A DNA stretch of 64,000 nucleotides, taken from positions 3,530,001 to 3,594,000 of the forward strand of contig NZ_CP082839.1 in NCBI RefSeq assembly GCF_019930585.1, given 5' to 3'. Shown piece by piece: positions 18,895 to 28,311 of this stretch. How positions within the stretch are numbered: the stretch's first letter is position 1; each line of letters opens with the position of its first letter. Below the pieces are notes generated by a model. That model was not told the DNA's origin, did not search any database, and was given only the letters and a program-made list of their open reading frames with translations. Source of the stretch: Sphingomonas nostoxanthinifaciens. Lineage in GTDB: Bacteria > Pseudomonadota > Alphaproteobacteria > Sphingomonadales > Sphingomonadaceae. The position numbers and the translations under genes are program-made.

Positions 18895-19598
18895 GAGCAG
18901 TCGCGCTGACGGCGCTCCTGCTGCTGGCCGGCTGCACCAAACACGGCAGCGCGACGGCGGACCGCACCGGCGACGGCTTTCCGACCGTGCACCGCTCGGT
19001 CGCCCCGACGGTGTCGCCGCAATGGTCGAACGAGAGCGAACGCGACCGGCGGCGCGAGGCAGGCGCGGTGATGGCGGCGGCCGGCATCCGCCCCGGCATG
19101 ACCGTCGCCGATCTCGGCGCGGGCGAGGGCTATTACACCATCAGGCTGGCGGCGAAGGTGGGCAAGGACGGCCGCGTCCTCGCCGAGGATATCGTGCCGG
19201 CCTATCACGATGCGCTGGCCGACCGCGTCTATCGCGATCGGCTCGACAACGTCTCGGTCAAGCTCGGCAAGCCCGCCGATCCGGAGCTGCCCGCGGGCAG
19301 CTTCGACCGGACTTTCATGGTCCACATGTACCACGAGATCGCGTCGCCCTACGAGTTCCTATGGAAGCTGCGCCCGGCGCTGCGCCCCGACGGACAGGTG
19401 GTGGTGGTCGACGCCGATCGGCCGACGCAGGCGCATGGCACGCCGCCGGCCGATCTCGACTGCGAGTTCCGGGCGGTCGGCTATGCGCTGACCAAGCGGG
19501 TCAGCATGCCGCAGGCCGGCGGCTATCTCGCGCTCTATCACGCCGAAGGCCCGCGGCCCGCACCGAGCGCGATCGTCGCCTGCCCTGCTGGGTCTTAA
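18891..19598 (+). CDS. Lipoprotein-type class-I SAM methyltransferase
   Basis: 235 residues. GTG 18891 overlaps the prfB stop and gives a lipoprotein signal with lipobox LLAGC (Cys about 16), so this start is preferred over upstream in-frame positions inside prfB. The SAM fold has motif [21 protein letters not shown] and later [11 protein letters not shown]. It resembles the exported methyltransferase at 14346 in gene plan (signal plus MTase). The substrate is unknown. Confidence 0.75.
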   Translation: MRAVALTALLLLAGCTKHGSATADRTGDGFPTVHRSVAPTVSPQWSNESERDRRREAGAVMAAAGIRPGMTVADLGAGEGYYTIRLAAKVGKDGRVLAEDIVPAYHDALADRVYRDRLDNVSVKLGKPADPELPAGSFDRTFMVHMYHEIASPYEFLWKLRPALRPDGQVVVVDADRPTQAHGTPPADLDCEFRAVGYALTKRVSMPQAGGYLALYHAEGPRPAPSAIVACPAGS

Positions 19599-19612
19599 GC
19601 AGAGCCTTCGCC

Positions 19613-19669
19613 GCCCCTCCCGTCACCCCGGACTTTTCCGAGGTGACGGCGAGAGGGGAGGCCGAAGCC
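19613..19669. repeat. Palindrome between convergent genes (REP-like / bidirectional terminator)
   Basis: GCCTTCGCCGCCCCTCCCGTCACC and its imperfect complement GGTGACGGCGAGAGGGGAGGCCGAAG flank CCGGACTTTTCCGA. It sits between the convergent ends of the methyltransferase lipoprotein and degP and can fold on either strand. Confidence 0.7.
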
Positions 19670-19674
19670 CCTGC

Positions 19675-21264
19675 TTACTTGCCCGCGACCAGATCGACGC
19701 CCAGGTAGATGGCCGGGCGGTTGCCGCGCTGGACGAGCAGCAGGATCGTCTTGAAGCCGGCGCGCTTGGCGGCATCGACCGCCGCCGCCGCATCCGCCCC
19801 GTTCGACACCGGGCGCTGCGCGATGGCGAGGATGATGTCCTTCTGCTGCAGGCCCTTCGACGCTGCGTCGCTCGACGGATCGACGCTGGTCACGACCACG
19901 CCGCGCGCGGTGGTGACGCCCAGTTGCTGCGCGATCGCCGGCGTCAGCGTCTGCAGCGAGATGCCGAGCGCGCTGCGCACCGATGCGGGCGCGCTCTGGC
20001 CCTCGGGCGTGGTCGGGCCGTTATCGTCGTCGCCGTCCTCGGCCGAGGCGATCTTGTCCTCCGACGGCCGCTCGGTCAGCACCGCAGTGAAGGTCATCGG
20101 CTTGCCGTTGCGGATCAGGTCGATCGGCACGTGCGCGCCGACCGGCAGGCCGGCGACGATGTAGGACAGGGTGTTGTCCGGCGTGATCTCGACATTGTTG
20201 ACGCGGGTGATGACGTCGCCCTGCTGGATGCCGGCCTTGGCGGCGGGCTGGCCCGACTCGACGCGCGCGACGAGCTGGCCACGATCCTTGGGCAGCTTCA
20301 GCGCGGCGGCGATGCTCTCGTCCATCGGCTGGATGGCGACCCCGAGATAGCCGCGACGGATCTTCTGCCCCTTCATCAGCTGCAGCACGACCGGCTTGGC
20401 CTGCTCGGCCGGGATGGCAAAGCCGATGCCGACATTGCCGCCCGAGGGCGAGTAGATCGCCGTGTTGATGCCGACGACGTTGCCGTTCAGATCGAACATC
20501 GGGCCGCCCGAATTGCCCTGGTTGATCGCCGCATCGGTCTGGATGTAGCGATCATAGGGGCCAGCGGTGATGCTGCGGTGGATCGCCGAGACGATACCGG
20601 CGGTGACCGTGCCGCCGAGCGCGAACGGATTGCCGATCGCGATCACCCAGTCGCCGACGCGGGTGTGGGTGGAATCGCCGAACTGCACGAACGGCAGGTT
20701 CTGCGCATCGATCTTGAGCACGGCGAGATCGGAGGTCGCGTCCTTGCCGACCACCGTCGCCTTATATTCCTTGCGATCCGGCAGCGTGACCGTGATCGAC
20801 GTGACCGTCACCTTGCCCTGCTCGGTGGGGATGCCCGAGATGACGTGGTTGTTGGTGACGATGTAGCCGTCGGCCGAGATGATGAAGCCCGAGCCGAGCG
20901 ACACCGCATCGCGCGTCGCCGGCGTGCCGCCGCTCCCGCCGCCATTGCTGCCACCACCGTTGCCGCCGCCATTATCGTCGCCCTGCCCGCCGAAGCGGCG
21001 GAAGAAGTCGCCGAACGGCGTGCCCGCGAACGGATTCTGCTGCTGGGGAACCTGCACCTTCTGCGTGGTGGAGATGTTGACCACTGCCGGCTGCAGCTTC
21101 GCGGCGAGATCGGCGAAGCTCATCGGCGCGCCGCGCGGGGCGGAGGCGGCCATCTGCGACGGCGCGTTCTGCGCGACCTGCGCACCGAGTGGTTGCTGCA
21201 GGACGACCGTCGCGGCGGCACCACCGACCAACATGGCTCCGGTCAGGGCATAAGCATAGCGCAC
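19675..21264 (-). CDS. degP: Do-family periplasmic serine protease/chaperone
   Basis: 529 residues from GTG 21264, with AGGAG about 9 bases upstream. A signal-like N-terminus precedes a trypsin-like domain with His in VTNNHVISG (about 140), Asp in TSDLAVLKID (about 176) and Ser in NQGNSGGPMFD (about 250). Two PDZ domains follow (RRGYLGVAIQPMD near 325, and the C-terminal GISLQTLTPAIAQQLG). A Gly/Asn-rich loop lies at about 95-115. It degrades misfolded periplasmic proteins. It is third in an hflK-hflC-degP run on one strand, a conserved alphaproteobacterial cluster. Confidence 0.96.
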   Translation of the reverse strand: MRYAYALTGAMLVGGAAATVVLQQPLGAQVAQNAPSQMAASAPRGAPMSFADLAAKLQPAVVNISTTQKVQVPQQQNPFAGTPFGDFFRRFGGQGDDNGGGNGGGSNGGGSGGTPATRDAVSLGSGFIISADGYIVTNNHVISGIPTEQGKVTVTSITVTLPDRKEYKATVVGKDATSDLAVLKIDAQNLPFVQFGDSTHTRVGDWVIAIGNPFALGGTVTAGIVSAIHRSITAGPYDRYIQTDAAINQGNSGGPMFDLNGNVVGINTAIYSPSGGNVGIGFAIPAEQAKPVVLQLMKGQKIRRGYLGVAIQPMDESIAAALKLPKDRGQLVARVESGQPAAKAGIQQGDVITRVNNVEITPDNTLSYIVAGLPVGAHVPIDLIRNGKPMTFTAVLTERPSEDKIASAEDGDDDNGPTTPEGQSAPASVRSALGISLQTLTPAIAQQLGVTTARGVVVTSVDPSSDAASKGLQQKDIILAIAQRPVSNGADAAAAVDAAKRAGFKTILLLVQRGNRPAIYLGVDLVAGK

Positions 21265-21377
21265 TACGGAATTCTCCTGGGAAATGCTGAGCGGCGTCAG
21301 ATTCGCGCCGATGGAACGGTCGGCAAGATGTGTCGATCCACGGCTGAATGGAAATTGAATGGCCGTTTGCCCGCGCC

Positions 21378-22241
21378 TTACCGCCGCGAACCCCGGAATT
21401 GACGGAGATAGTCATTGTCGGGCGACAGGATGATCGAGGCGGCACCGCGCGGATTTTCATCATCGGTGCCGAATGTCGTCCGATATGACTGCATCGCACG
21501 GTAGAAATCGTAGAAATTGGCATCCTTGCCGAAGCTCGCGGCATAGGTCTTGGCGGCCTCGGCGTCGGCCTCGCCCATCACGATCTGCGCCTCGCGCCGG
21601 CCCTCGGCCTCGATCGAGCGCGCCTCCTGCTGGCGCGCGGTGCGCATGCGGTTGAACGCGCTTTCCAGCGGCGTGCCGTCGGGCAAATCGGCGCGCTTGA
21701 TCCGCACGTCGACGATCTCGGCGCCATATTGCGCGGCGACGCGGGCGAGCGCGTTGCGGATATTGCCCATCACCACGTCGCGTTCGGGCGTCAGCAGCGC
21801 GGCGAACGGGCGCTTGCCCAGTTCGTTGCGCAGCGCCGAGCCGAGGATCGGCTTCAGCGCGTCGCTCACCCGGCGCTCGGTGCCGGCCGCGACATACATC
21901 TGCACCGGATTGACGATGCGGTAACGCGCATAAGCGTCGACCTCGAGCCGCAGCTGGTCGGTCGAGAGCACCGCCTGGCGCTGCATGTCGAAATCCAGCA
22001 CGCGCTTGTCGATCCAGACGAGATTCTCGACGAACGGCACGCGCCCGACGAGCCCCGCGCCGGTGCCGCCGAACGTTTCGCCCGGATGATAGGCGTTGAT
22101 GACGCGCACCGGCTTGCCGAAGCGCAGCACCAGTGCCTGCCGCGTTTCGGGCACCACCGCGAGGCTCGCCGCCGTGGCCGCCAGCAGCACCAGCGCGATG
22201 CCGGCCCACCACAGGAGATTGCGCCTGAGCATATCGGGCAT
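21378..22241 (-). CDS. hflC: Membrane protease modulator HflC (SPFH/prohibitin)
   Basis: 287 residues with an N-terminal membrane anchor (about 9-30) and an SPFH/band-7 domain: TRQALVLRFGKPVRVI, FVENLVWIDKRVLDFDMQ, DAYARYRIVNPVQMY, then a coiled-coil-like tail (EARSIEAEGRREAQIVMGEA). HflC with HflK forms a cage around FtsH and controls its access to substrates. Its start is one base beyond the hflK stop. Confidence 0.95.
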   Translation of the reverse strand: MPDMLRRNLLWWAGIALVLLAATAASLAVVPETRQALVLRFGKPVRVINAYHPGETFGGTGAGLVGRVPFVENLVWIDKRVLDFDMQRQAVLSTDQLRLEVDAYARYRIVNPVQMYVAAGTERRVSDALKPILGSALRNELGKRPFAALLTPERDVVMGNIRNALARVAAQYGAEIVDVRIKRADLPDGTPLESAFNRMRTARQQEARSIEAEGRREAQIVMGEADAEAAKTYAASFGKDANFYDFYRAMQSYRTTFGTDDENPRGAASIILSPDNDYLRQFRGSRR

Positions 22242-22242
22242 G

Positions 22243-23304
22243 TTACTTCCCCTGCGGCGCGGGTTGCGGCCGCTGCGCCGGCTGGATCGGCAGATAGGGC
22301 GTCACGCCCTGCGCCTCGACAATCGTCTTGTCGGTCTTGGCCAGCACCTTCTCCATCGTCTCGTAATACATACGCTGGCGCGTCACTTCGGGCGCGAGCT
22401 TGTATTGCTCGTAGACCTTGTCGAACGCGGTCGCCTCGCCCTGCGCCTTGGCGGTGACCTGCGTCGCATAGGCATGCGCCTGGTTGAGATAGGATTGCGC
22501 GGTCTGCTGCGCGGCGGACACTTCCTTGAACGCGTCCATCACGCCGCTCGGCGGATCGGCCTGCTTGATCGCGACGCCCTGGATCAGGACGCCGGCATGA
22601 TAGCGGTCGAGGATCTCCTGCGCGCGCTCGGCCACGCGCGCCTCGATCTGGCTGCGCCGCGCGCCGATCGCCTCGTTCAGAGTCACGCGGGCAATCGCCT
22701 CGCGCATCGCGCTCTCGGCGACTTCCTTGATCGTGCCGTCCGGATCGGCCAGCTCGAACAGATAAAGCTCGGGATCGCGAATGTCCCAGCGCACCGAATA
22801 TGCCAGATCGATTATGTTCTCGTCGCCGGTGAGCATCAGATTCTGGCCCTGCGCGCCATCCGCGCCGGTGTCGATGTCGATGACGTGGATGTTGTCGACG
22901 TCGATCTTCGTGACGATGTCGATCGGCGCGGGCAGCGAGAAACCGAGGCCCGGCTGCAGCGTACCGGCATATTTGCCGAGCCGCGTGATGACGCCGCGCT
23001 GCTGCGGGCCGATCGTGTGCGTGCTGGTCACCGCGATCCAGAGCAGGAACGCGCCGAGCACCGCCCAGCGCCACAGGCCGCCAAGCTCGATCTCCGGATG
23101 GCGACCGCCGCCACCGCCGCCGCTCAGCCGCGCGCGACCGCGCCGGATCAGCGCGTCCAGCGCCGAGGGGCCGGTCGGGCCGGGCCGCCGGCGCGGACCG
23201 CCGCTGCCCCACGGGCGCTTCGGCTCGTTGGACTCGTTTCCGCCGGAGCCCCCGCCCCAGGGGCCGCCCTCGTTCAACACCACGCCCGGCATTCTTTCTG
23301 TCAT
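22243..23304 (-). CDS. hflK: Membrane protease modulator HflK (SPFH/prohibitin)
   Basis: 353 residues. A Gly/Pro/Arg-rich cytoplasmic N-tail (about 1-70) is followed by one membrane segment (about 75-95) and the SPFH domain (QQRGVITRLGKYAGTLQPGL, NIIDLAYSVRWDIRDPELY). The C-terminal helical region ends in a Pro/Gln tail. It is the partner of HflC in the FtsH-HflKC complex. It is divergent from mrp with about 70 bases between starts. Confidence 0.95.
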   Translation of the reverse strand: MTERMPGVVLNEGGPWGGGSGGNESNEPKRPWGSGGPRRRPGPTGPSALDALIRRGRARLSGGGGGGRHPEIELGGLWRWAVLGAFLLWIAVTSTHTIGPQQRGVITRLGKYAGTLQPGLGFSLPAPIDIVTKIDVDNIHVIDIDTGADGAQGQNLMLTGDENIIDLAYSVRWDIRDPELYLFELADPDGTIKEVAESAMREAIARVTLNEAIGARRSQIEARVAERAQEILDRYHAGVLIQGVAIKQADPPSGVMDAFKEVSAAQQTAQSYLNQAHAYATQVTAKAQGEATAFDKVYEQYKLAPEVTRQRMYYETMEKVLAKTDKTIVEAQGVTPYLPIQPAQRPQPAPQGK

Positions 23305-23375
23305 GCGCGCCCTTATAGATATCGCCTTTAGGAAAAACAGTGCCCTCGGTCAGTCGAAGGGCCTAAGCGGCGGCG

Positions 23376-24383
23376 ATGACCGACCCCGCCGTCCTCGCCG
23401 CCGCCCTCGACCGCATCGCCGATCCGACCAGCGGACGCGGCCTGATTCTCTCTGGACGGGCGGCGCCGCCGCGGATCGAGGGTGGGACGGTCGACGTGCT
23501 GATCGACGTGACCGGGCTCGATCCCGCCGCGCGCGCCGCGCTAGAGGCCGAGGTCCGTGCCGCGCTGGCGCCGGTGCCCGGCGTCGCGACCGTGCGCGTC
23601 GCGCTCACCGCCGAGCGCGCGCAGGGGCCACGCCTGATCGCCGTCGCCAGCGGCAAGGGCGGCGTCGGCAAATCGACCGTCGCCGCCAACCTCGCCGTCG
23701 CGCTGGCGCGGTTGGGGGTGCGCACCGGGCTGATCGACGCCGATATCTATGGGCCGTCGCAGACACGGCTGATGCAGACCGATACGCGGCCCGAGGCGGA
23801 AGACAGCCGCATGATCCCGACGCCGACCCCGTTCGGCGTCGCCATGCTCTCGATGGGGCAATTGATCGCGCCGGGCCAGGCGATCGCGTGGCGCGGGCCG
23901 ATGGTCAGCAACGCGCTCGGCCAGATGGTCGACGCGCATTGGGGCGATACCGCGGTCATCATCGTCGATCTGCCGCCCGGCACCGGCGACGTGCAGCTGT
24001 CGATGATCCAGAAGCATCGCCCGGCCGGCGCGGTGATCGTGTCGACGCCGCAGGATCTGGCGCTGATCGATGCCGCGCGCGCGATCGACCTGTTCGACAA
24101 GGCCGGCGTGCCGGTGATCGGCCTGGTCGAGAATATGGCGGGCTATGTCTGCCCGTCGTGCGGCGCGGTCTCCGATCCGTTCGGCACCGGCGGCGCGGAG
24201 GCCGAGGCCGCGACGCGCAACCTGCCCTTCCTGGGCCGCGTGCCGCTGTCGATCGACGTGCGGCGCGCCTCCGACGCCGGCGAGCCGCCAGCGGCGGGCG
24301 ACACGGCCGAGGGCGAACCGTTCCGCGCCATCGCCGCACGCGTGGCGGCGTGGCTGAACCCCGCGGCCACGCCGGCGTTCTGA
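23376..24383 (+). CDS. mrp: Mrp/ApbC-family P-loop ATPase, Fe-S cluster carrier
   Basis: 335 residues: a DUF59-like N-terminal domain (about 1-85), then the deviant Walker A GKGGVGKST near 97, Walker-B-like IIVDLPPGTGDVQLSMI, and CxxC in YVCPSCG near 254, which bridges an Fe-S cluster in the dimer. It delivers Fe-S clusters to apo-proteins. The CoA-binding-protein gene follows 20 bases downstream. Confidence 0.94.
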   Translation: MTDPAVLAAALDRIADPTSGRGLILSGRAAPPRIEGGTVDVLIDVTGLDPAARAALEAEVRAALAPVPGVATVRVALTAERAQGPRLIAVASGKGGVGKSTVAANLAVALARLGVRTGLIDADIYGPSQTRLMQTDTRPEAEDSRMIPTPTPFGVAMLSMGQLIAPGQAIAWRGPMVSNALGQMVDAHWGDTAVIIVDLPPGTGDVQLSMIQKHRPAGAVIVSTPQDLALIDAARAIDLFDKAGVPVIGLVENMAGYVCPSCGAVSDPFGTGGAEAEAATRNLPFLGRVPLSIDVRRASDAGEPPAAGDTAEGEPFRAIAARVAAWLNPAATPAF

Positions 24384-24403
24384 CCGCGACAGGAGGCCGC
24401 TTC

Positions 24404-24832
24404 ATGCCACTCACCGCCGATGCCGATATCGCCGCCCTGCTCGCGGAAACGCGCACCATCGCATTGGTCGGCGCATCGGATCGGCCCGGCCGGCCGAGCT
24501 ACGGCGTTATGAAGGTGCTGCAGGACTGGGGCTATCGCGTGCTGCCGGTCAATCCGCAGATCACCGGCGAGCATGTCCACGGCGAATATATCTGGCGCGA
24601 GCTGGCGCAGATCGGCGAGCCGATCGATCTGGTCGATATCTTCCGTCGGCCCGAAGCCGCGGGCGAGGCGGTGGATCAGGCGATCGCGGTGGGCGCGAAG
24701 GCGGTGTGGCTGCAGATCGGCGTGATCAACCACGACGCGGCCGCGCGCGCCGAGGCGGCCGGGCTCAAGGTCGTGATGGACCGCTGTCCGGCGATCGACC
24801 TTCCACGGCTGCGGGTGCCGCTTGTGGCGTAG
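24404..24832 (+). CDS. CoA-binding domain protein (YccU family)
   Basis: 142 residues. ATG 24404 is preceded by a perfect AGGAGG at 24391-24396; the open frame extends far upstream but only as a shadow of mrp. The domain is a Rossmann CoA-binding fold like that of succinyl-CoA synthetase alpha: IALVGASDRPGRPSYGVMKV near the N-terminus, VLPVNPQITGEHVHGE, DLVDIFRRPE. Function is unknown; these are small stand-alone nucleotide-binding proteins. It converges with and overlaps the following lipoprotein gene by 68 bases. Confidence 0.88.
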   Translation: MPLTADADIAALLAETRTIALVGASDRPGRPSYGVMKVLQDWGYRVLPVNPQITGEHVHGEYIWRELAQIGEPIDLVDIFRRPEAAGEAVDQAIAVGAKAVWLQIGVINHDAAARAEAAGLKVVMDRCPAIDLPRLRVPLVA

Positions 24833-25142
24833 CGAGGTCGTCGCGCACGACCGTCTGCACCGCGCGCACCACCTGCACCGTCGCGCATTGTTCGAGCATG
24901 CCGCGCACCGGCGGCGGGCAGCCGCGCGCGCAGACGAGCGCTTCGGACGAGGCATCGCTGTCGGTCGCCAGCAGCCCGGCGCGGCAGCCGTCGAACGTGC
25001 CGTAGGAGCCGATCAGGCGCGTCGAATCCTCGCCCGGCCGGTCGCGCAGCGCATAGCCGTCCCAGCGCACGTCTTCCGGCCCACAGCCGGCCAGCGCGAG
25101 CGCGGCCAGCAGCGGAATGGCGCTAGCGCGCAAATGCCGCAT
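24765..25142 (-). CDS. Small putative lipoprotein, unknown
   Basis: 125 residues with a type-II signal peptide (MRHLRASAIPLLAALALAGC; lipobox LAGC). The mature part has five cysteines (ten residues apart in places: DGCRAG, CARGCPPP, QCATV), suggesting disulfides in the periplasm. It starts inside the end of the inositol-phosphatase-like gene (20-base overlap) and its 3' end overlaps the convergent CoA-binding gene. Function is not recognised. Confidence 0.65.
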   Translation of the reverse strand: MRHLRASAIPLLAALALAGCGPEDVRWDGYALRDRPGEDSTRLIGSYGTFDGCRAGLLATDSDASSEALVCARGCPPPVRGMLEQCATVQVVRAVQTVVRDDLATPQAAPAAVEGRSPDSGPSRP

Positions 25143-25902
25143 CGGCGCGCTCCTCCAATCGGTCGCGAGCGAGCGTATGGAGGCCGGGGGCGCTCGCCAG
25201 CACGCCGAACACCTCGCCGCGCTGGCTGTTGTAACGGACCGGCCGGCCGAGCACGTCGGTCGCGCAGCCGCCCGCCTCGGTGACGATCAGCGCCGCCGCG
25301 GCGATATCCCATTCATGCCCCCAGCGGATCGTGGCGCACAGGTCGGCCTCGTCGGCCGCGACCATCGCCATGCGCAGCGCGATCGAATTGGGCCGCCCGA
25401 CCATCACCAGATCGTCGTCGCCCTTTGGCAGCGTATCGGTCGGCACGCGCGCACCGGACAGCGCCGTCCGATCCGACGCATGAAGCGCCGCGCCGTTGCG
25501 CCACGCCCCGCCGCCGACGGTGGCGACATAGGTCTGGCCGAGCGCCGGCGCCTCCAGCACGCCGAGCACCAGCCGCCCCTCCTCGACCAAGGCGATCGAG
25601 ACGCACCAGCCGCTGCGCCCGCGCAGATAATCGCGCGTGCCGTCGATCGGATCGACCACCCATACCCGCCTGCGATCGAGCCGCGCGGGATCGTCGGCGG
25701 TCTCCTCCGACAGCCAGCCCGCCTCGGGATCGATCGCGCGCAGGCGATGCTTCAGCATCACGTCGACCGCGAGATCGATCTCGCACACCGGGTGGCCGGG
25801 TGCCTTTTCCCAGCGGCGATAGTCCGTGCCCGTCCGGTCGAGCGCGAGGCGGCCCGCATCGCGTGCGGCCGCCGCGACGGCATCGACCAGCGCGTCAGGC
25901 AC
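25123..25902 (-). CDS. Inositol-monophosphatase-family phosphatase (CysQ/IMPase-like)
   Basis: 259 residues with the Mg2+ motifs of the family: SEETADDP near 65, WVVDPIDGTRDYLRGRSGWC near 82, and EWDIAAAALIVTEAGG near 198. These enzymes dephosphorylate inositol phosphates or 3'-phosphoadenosine 5'-phosphate; which one cannot be told from motifs alone. It overlaps the pmbA-like gene by 8 bases at its start, so it is in the same operon. Confidence 0.9.
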   Translation of the reverse strand: MPDALVDAVAAAARDAGRLALDRTGTDYRRWEKAPGHPVCEIDLAVDVMLKHRLRAIDPEAGWLSEETADDPARLDRRRVWVVDPIDGTRDYLRGRSGWCVSIALVEEGRLVLGVLEAPALGQTYVATVGGGAWRNGAALHASDRTALSGARVPTDTLPKGDDDLVMVGRPNSIALRMAMVAADEADLCATIRWGHEWDIAAAALIVTEAGGCATDVLGRPVRYNSQRGEVFGVLASAPGLHTLARDRLEERADAAFAR

Positions 25903-27238
25903 CGGCGACGATCATCCCGTCGATCCGCACCGTCGGCACATCCATCGCGCGGCGGAACTCCAGATCGTCGGCGGGGGTGAGGTGCAGGAACATCTCGGCC
26001 AGATTACCCGCGATCGTGATCTCGGCAACCGGTTCGGCGAGCTTGCCGTCACGGATCGCGAAACCGGAGGCGCCACGGCTGTAATCGCCGGTGATGCCGT
26101 TGACGCCCTGCCCGATCAATTCGGTGACATAGACGCCGAGCGCGATGTCGCCGATCAGTTCGTCCACGGTGTGCGTGCCGGGCGCGAGATAGAGATTGCT
26201 GGTGCCCGCCCCCGGCGCGCCGCTGCCGCCGCGCGCGGCGTGGCCGGTCGGCGCCAGGCCGAGCTGCCGGGCCGAGGCGCTGTCGAGCAGCCACGTCGTG
26301 AGCACACCGTCGGCGACCAGATCGAGCGGCGCGGTCGGCAGGCCCTCGCCGTCGAAGGCGCGGCTGCGCAGGCCGCGCGGGCGGTGCGGATCGTCGCGGA
26401 TGGTGACGCCGCGCGCGAACACCTGCTCTTCCAACTTGCCGAGCAGGAAGCTGGTGCGCCGCGCGATCGCGCCGCCGGTGATCGCGCCGGCGAGATGGCC
26501 GATCAGGCTGGTGCCGACACGCGGATCGTAGACCACCGGCATCGGCCCGGAGGCGAGCTTGCCGGGATTGAGCCGGGCGATGGCGCGCTCGCCCGCGCGC
26601 CGACCGATCGCGCCAGCTTCCTCCAGGTCGCTCAGGTGGCGGGTCGAATGATAGGCATAATCGCGTTGCATGGTCGCGCCGGTGCCCGCGATCACGCTGG
26701 CCGAGCAGCCATAGCCCGACGTGACCGACGCGCGCGCGAAGCCGGTCGAGGTGGCGAGCGCCATGATCGTGCGCCCCGCGCTCGCGCCCGCGCCCTCGCT
26801 GTTGGTGACGCCGGCGATGCCGCGCGCAGCTTCTTCCGCCGCCTGCGCCCGTTCGCGCAACGCGGCCGGCGAGGGATCCTCGCCATCGTCGCCGTCGATC
26901 GGCACCGCATCGCCGGTCAGCAGCCGGTCGGCGGGCGCGAGGCCGGCATAATCGTCTTCGGGCGCCTCGCGCGCCATCGCCGCCGCACGCTCGACCAGAG
27001 CGGTCAGCGCGTCGGTCGACAGGTCCGACGAGGAGACGCTGGCCGAACGCTTGCCGACGAACAGGCGCAGGCCGATCTCCTCGCCGTCGGAGCGGCCGAC
27101 ATCCTCCAGCTGGCCGAGCCGCACCTGCACCTCGGTCGACTGGTTGCGGAAGTAGACCGCATCGGCGGCATCCGCCCCGGCCTTGCGCGCAGCGGCGACG
27201 AGATGGGCGACACGGGATTCGGCTTCGGCGGGGCTCAT
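25895..27238 (-). CDS. pmbA: TldD/PmbA-family metallopeptidase-like protein
   Basis: 447 residues from ATG 27238 (a GTG lies three codons upstream). Family features are seen: AADAVYFRNQSTEVQVRLG, GLRLFVGKRSASVSSSD, the long middle SLIGHLAGAITGGAIARRTS, and NLYLAPG with YVTELIGQGVNGITGDYSRG near the end. PmbA (TldE) works with TldD in proteolysis of small peptides and antitoxins; PmbA itself lacks the HExxxH of TldD, as here. tldD is not in the window. Operon order on this strand: ubiA, pmbA, IMPase, lipoprotein. Confidence 0.92.
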   Translation of the reverse strand: MSPAEAESRVAHLVAAARKAGADAADAVYFRNQSTEVQVRLGQLEDVGRSDGEEIGLRLFVGKRSASVSSSDLSTDALTALVERAAAMAREAPEDDYAGLAPADRLLTGDAVPIDGDDGEDPSPAALRERAQAAEEAARGIAGVTNSEGAGASAGRTIMALATSTGFARASVTSGYGCSASVIAGTGATMQRDYAYHSTRHLSDLEEAGAIGRRAGERAIARLNPGKLASGPMPVVYDPRVGTSLIGHLAGAITGGAIARRTSFLLGKLEEQVFARGVTIRDDPHRPRGLRSRAFDGEGLPTAPLDLVADGVLTTWLLDSASARQLGLAPTGHAARGGSGAPGAGTSNLYLAPGTHTVDELIGDIALGVYVTELIGQGVNGITGDYSRGASGFAIRDGKLAEPVAEITIAGNLAEMFLHLTPADDLEFRRAMDVPTVRIDGMIVAGA

Positions 27239-27277
27239 GCGGCGCACTTAGGTAGCGCGACGCCCGAGGTCACCCCC

Positions 27278-28201
27278 TTAAAGAACCGAGGCGCTGCCGA
27301 CGACGAGGCAGGCGAGCGCCATCAGCAGGCCGGCAAAGCGGTTCGAGCGGAAGCGGCGGAGCGCATCGACGGGGTCGGCGACGCGCAGCCCCGCGACCTG
27401 CCAGCCGAGGTGGAGCGCCATCGGCAGCAATGCCGCGAGCGCCAGCGGCTCCGGCCGCACCAGCCACAAGGCGCGCGCCCACAACGCCAGTGCCACGACA
27501 TAGAACAAAGCGATCCCGCCGCGCGCATGCGCGCCGAGCGCACGCGCCGAAGACTTCACGCCCGCCAGCGCATCGTCCTCGATATCCTGCAGCGCGTAGA
27601 TCGTGTCATAGCCCACCACCCACGCGATCGCGCCGGCATAGAGCCATGCCATCGGCGCGGCGAGCGTGCCGGTCGCCGCCGGCCAGCCGACCAGAGCCGC
27701 CCACGAGAAGACGATCCCTAGCCACGCCTGCGGCCACCACGTAATCCGCTTCATGAAGGGATAAGCGGCGACCGGCGCGATGCTCGCCAGTGCCACGATC
27801 TGCGCCGTCCGGTCGAGGCACAGCAAAACCGCCAGCCCGATCAGGCACAGGCCGAGCAGGAACGCCCACGCCGCCTTCAGGCTGATGCGCCCGCTCGCCA
27901 GCGGGCGGTCGCGCGTGCGCGCCACCCGCGCGTCGAGATCGCGGTCGACGATGTCGTTATAGACGCAGCCCGCGCCGCGCATCGCCACCGCCCCGACGCC
28001 GATCAGCACGAGCAGATCCCAGCGCGCGACCGCCGCGCCGGCCAGCGCGATCGCCCACGCGCCCGGCCAGAACAGCAGCCATCCCCCGATCGGGCGGTCG
28101 AACCGCGCGAGCAAGTAGAAAGGCCGCACCGCCGCCGGCAACGCCGCGACGAGCCCGCGCCGCTCGCTATCGGGGACGATCGTGTCGGGAGAAGATGTCA
28201 C
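27278..28201 (-). CDS. ubiA: 4-hydroxybenzoate polyprenyltransferase UbiA
   Basis: 307 residues, a polytopic membrane protein of about nine helices. The first prenyl-diphosphate/Mg2+ motif is NDIVDRDLDARVARTRDRPL near 87, the second is YDTIYALQDIEDD near 200. It attaches the polyprenyl tail in ubiquinone synthesis. It heads a minus-strand operon with pmbA 39 bases downstream and is divergent from rsmE. Confidence 0.95.
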   Translation of the reverse strand: MTSSPDTIVPDSERRGLVAALPAAVRPFYLLARFDRPIGGWLLFWPGAWAIALAGAAVARWDLLVLIGVGAVAMRGAGCVYNDIVDRDLDARVARTRDRPLASGRISLKAAWAFLLGLCLIGLAVLLCLDRTAQIVALASIAPVAAYPFMKRITWWPQAWLGIVFSWAALVGWPAATGTLAAPMAWLYAGAIAWVVGYDTIYALQDIEDDALAGVKSSARALGAHARGGIALFYVVALALWARALWLVRPEPLALAALLPMALHLGWQVAGLRVADPVDALRRFRSNRFAGLLMALACLVVGSASVL

Positions 28202-28311
28202 GCCATGTCCCTAGACGCCGGAACGCACGAGTTGAAGCGCGCGATCATGACGCCCTTGAAAGCATGGAGCATCCGACATGTTCGGGGTGACGGCGGCGGC
28301 CCGCCACGCTT

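Noticed and set aside
22781..24403. Long plus-frame upstream of the CoA-binding gene
   Set aside because: Only the last 142 codons (from 24404, with AGGAGG) have family character; the rest is shadow of hflK and mrp.
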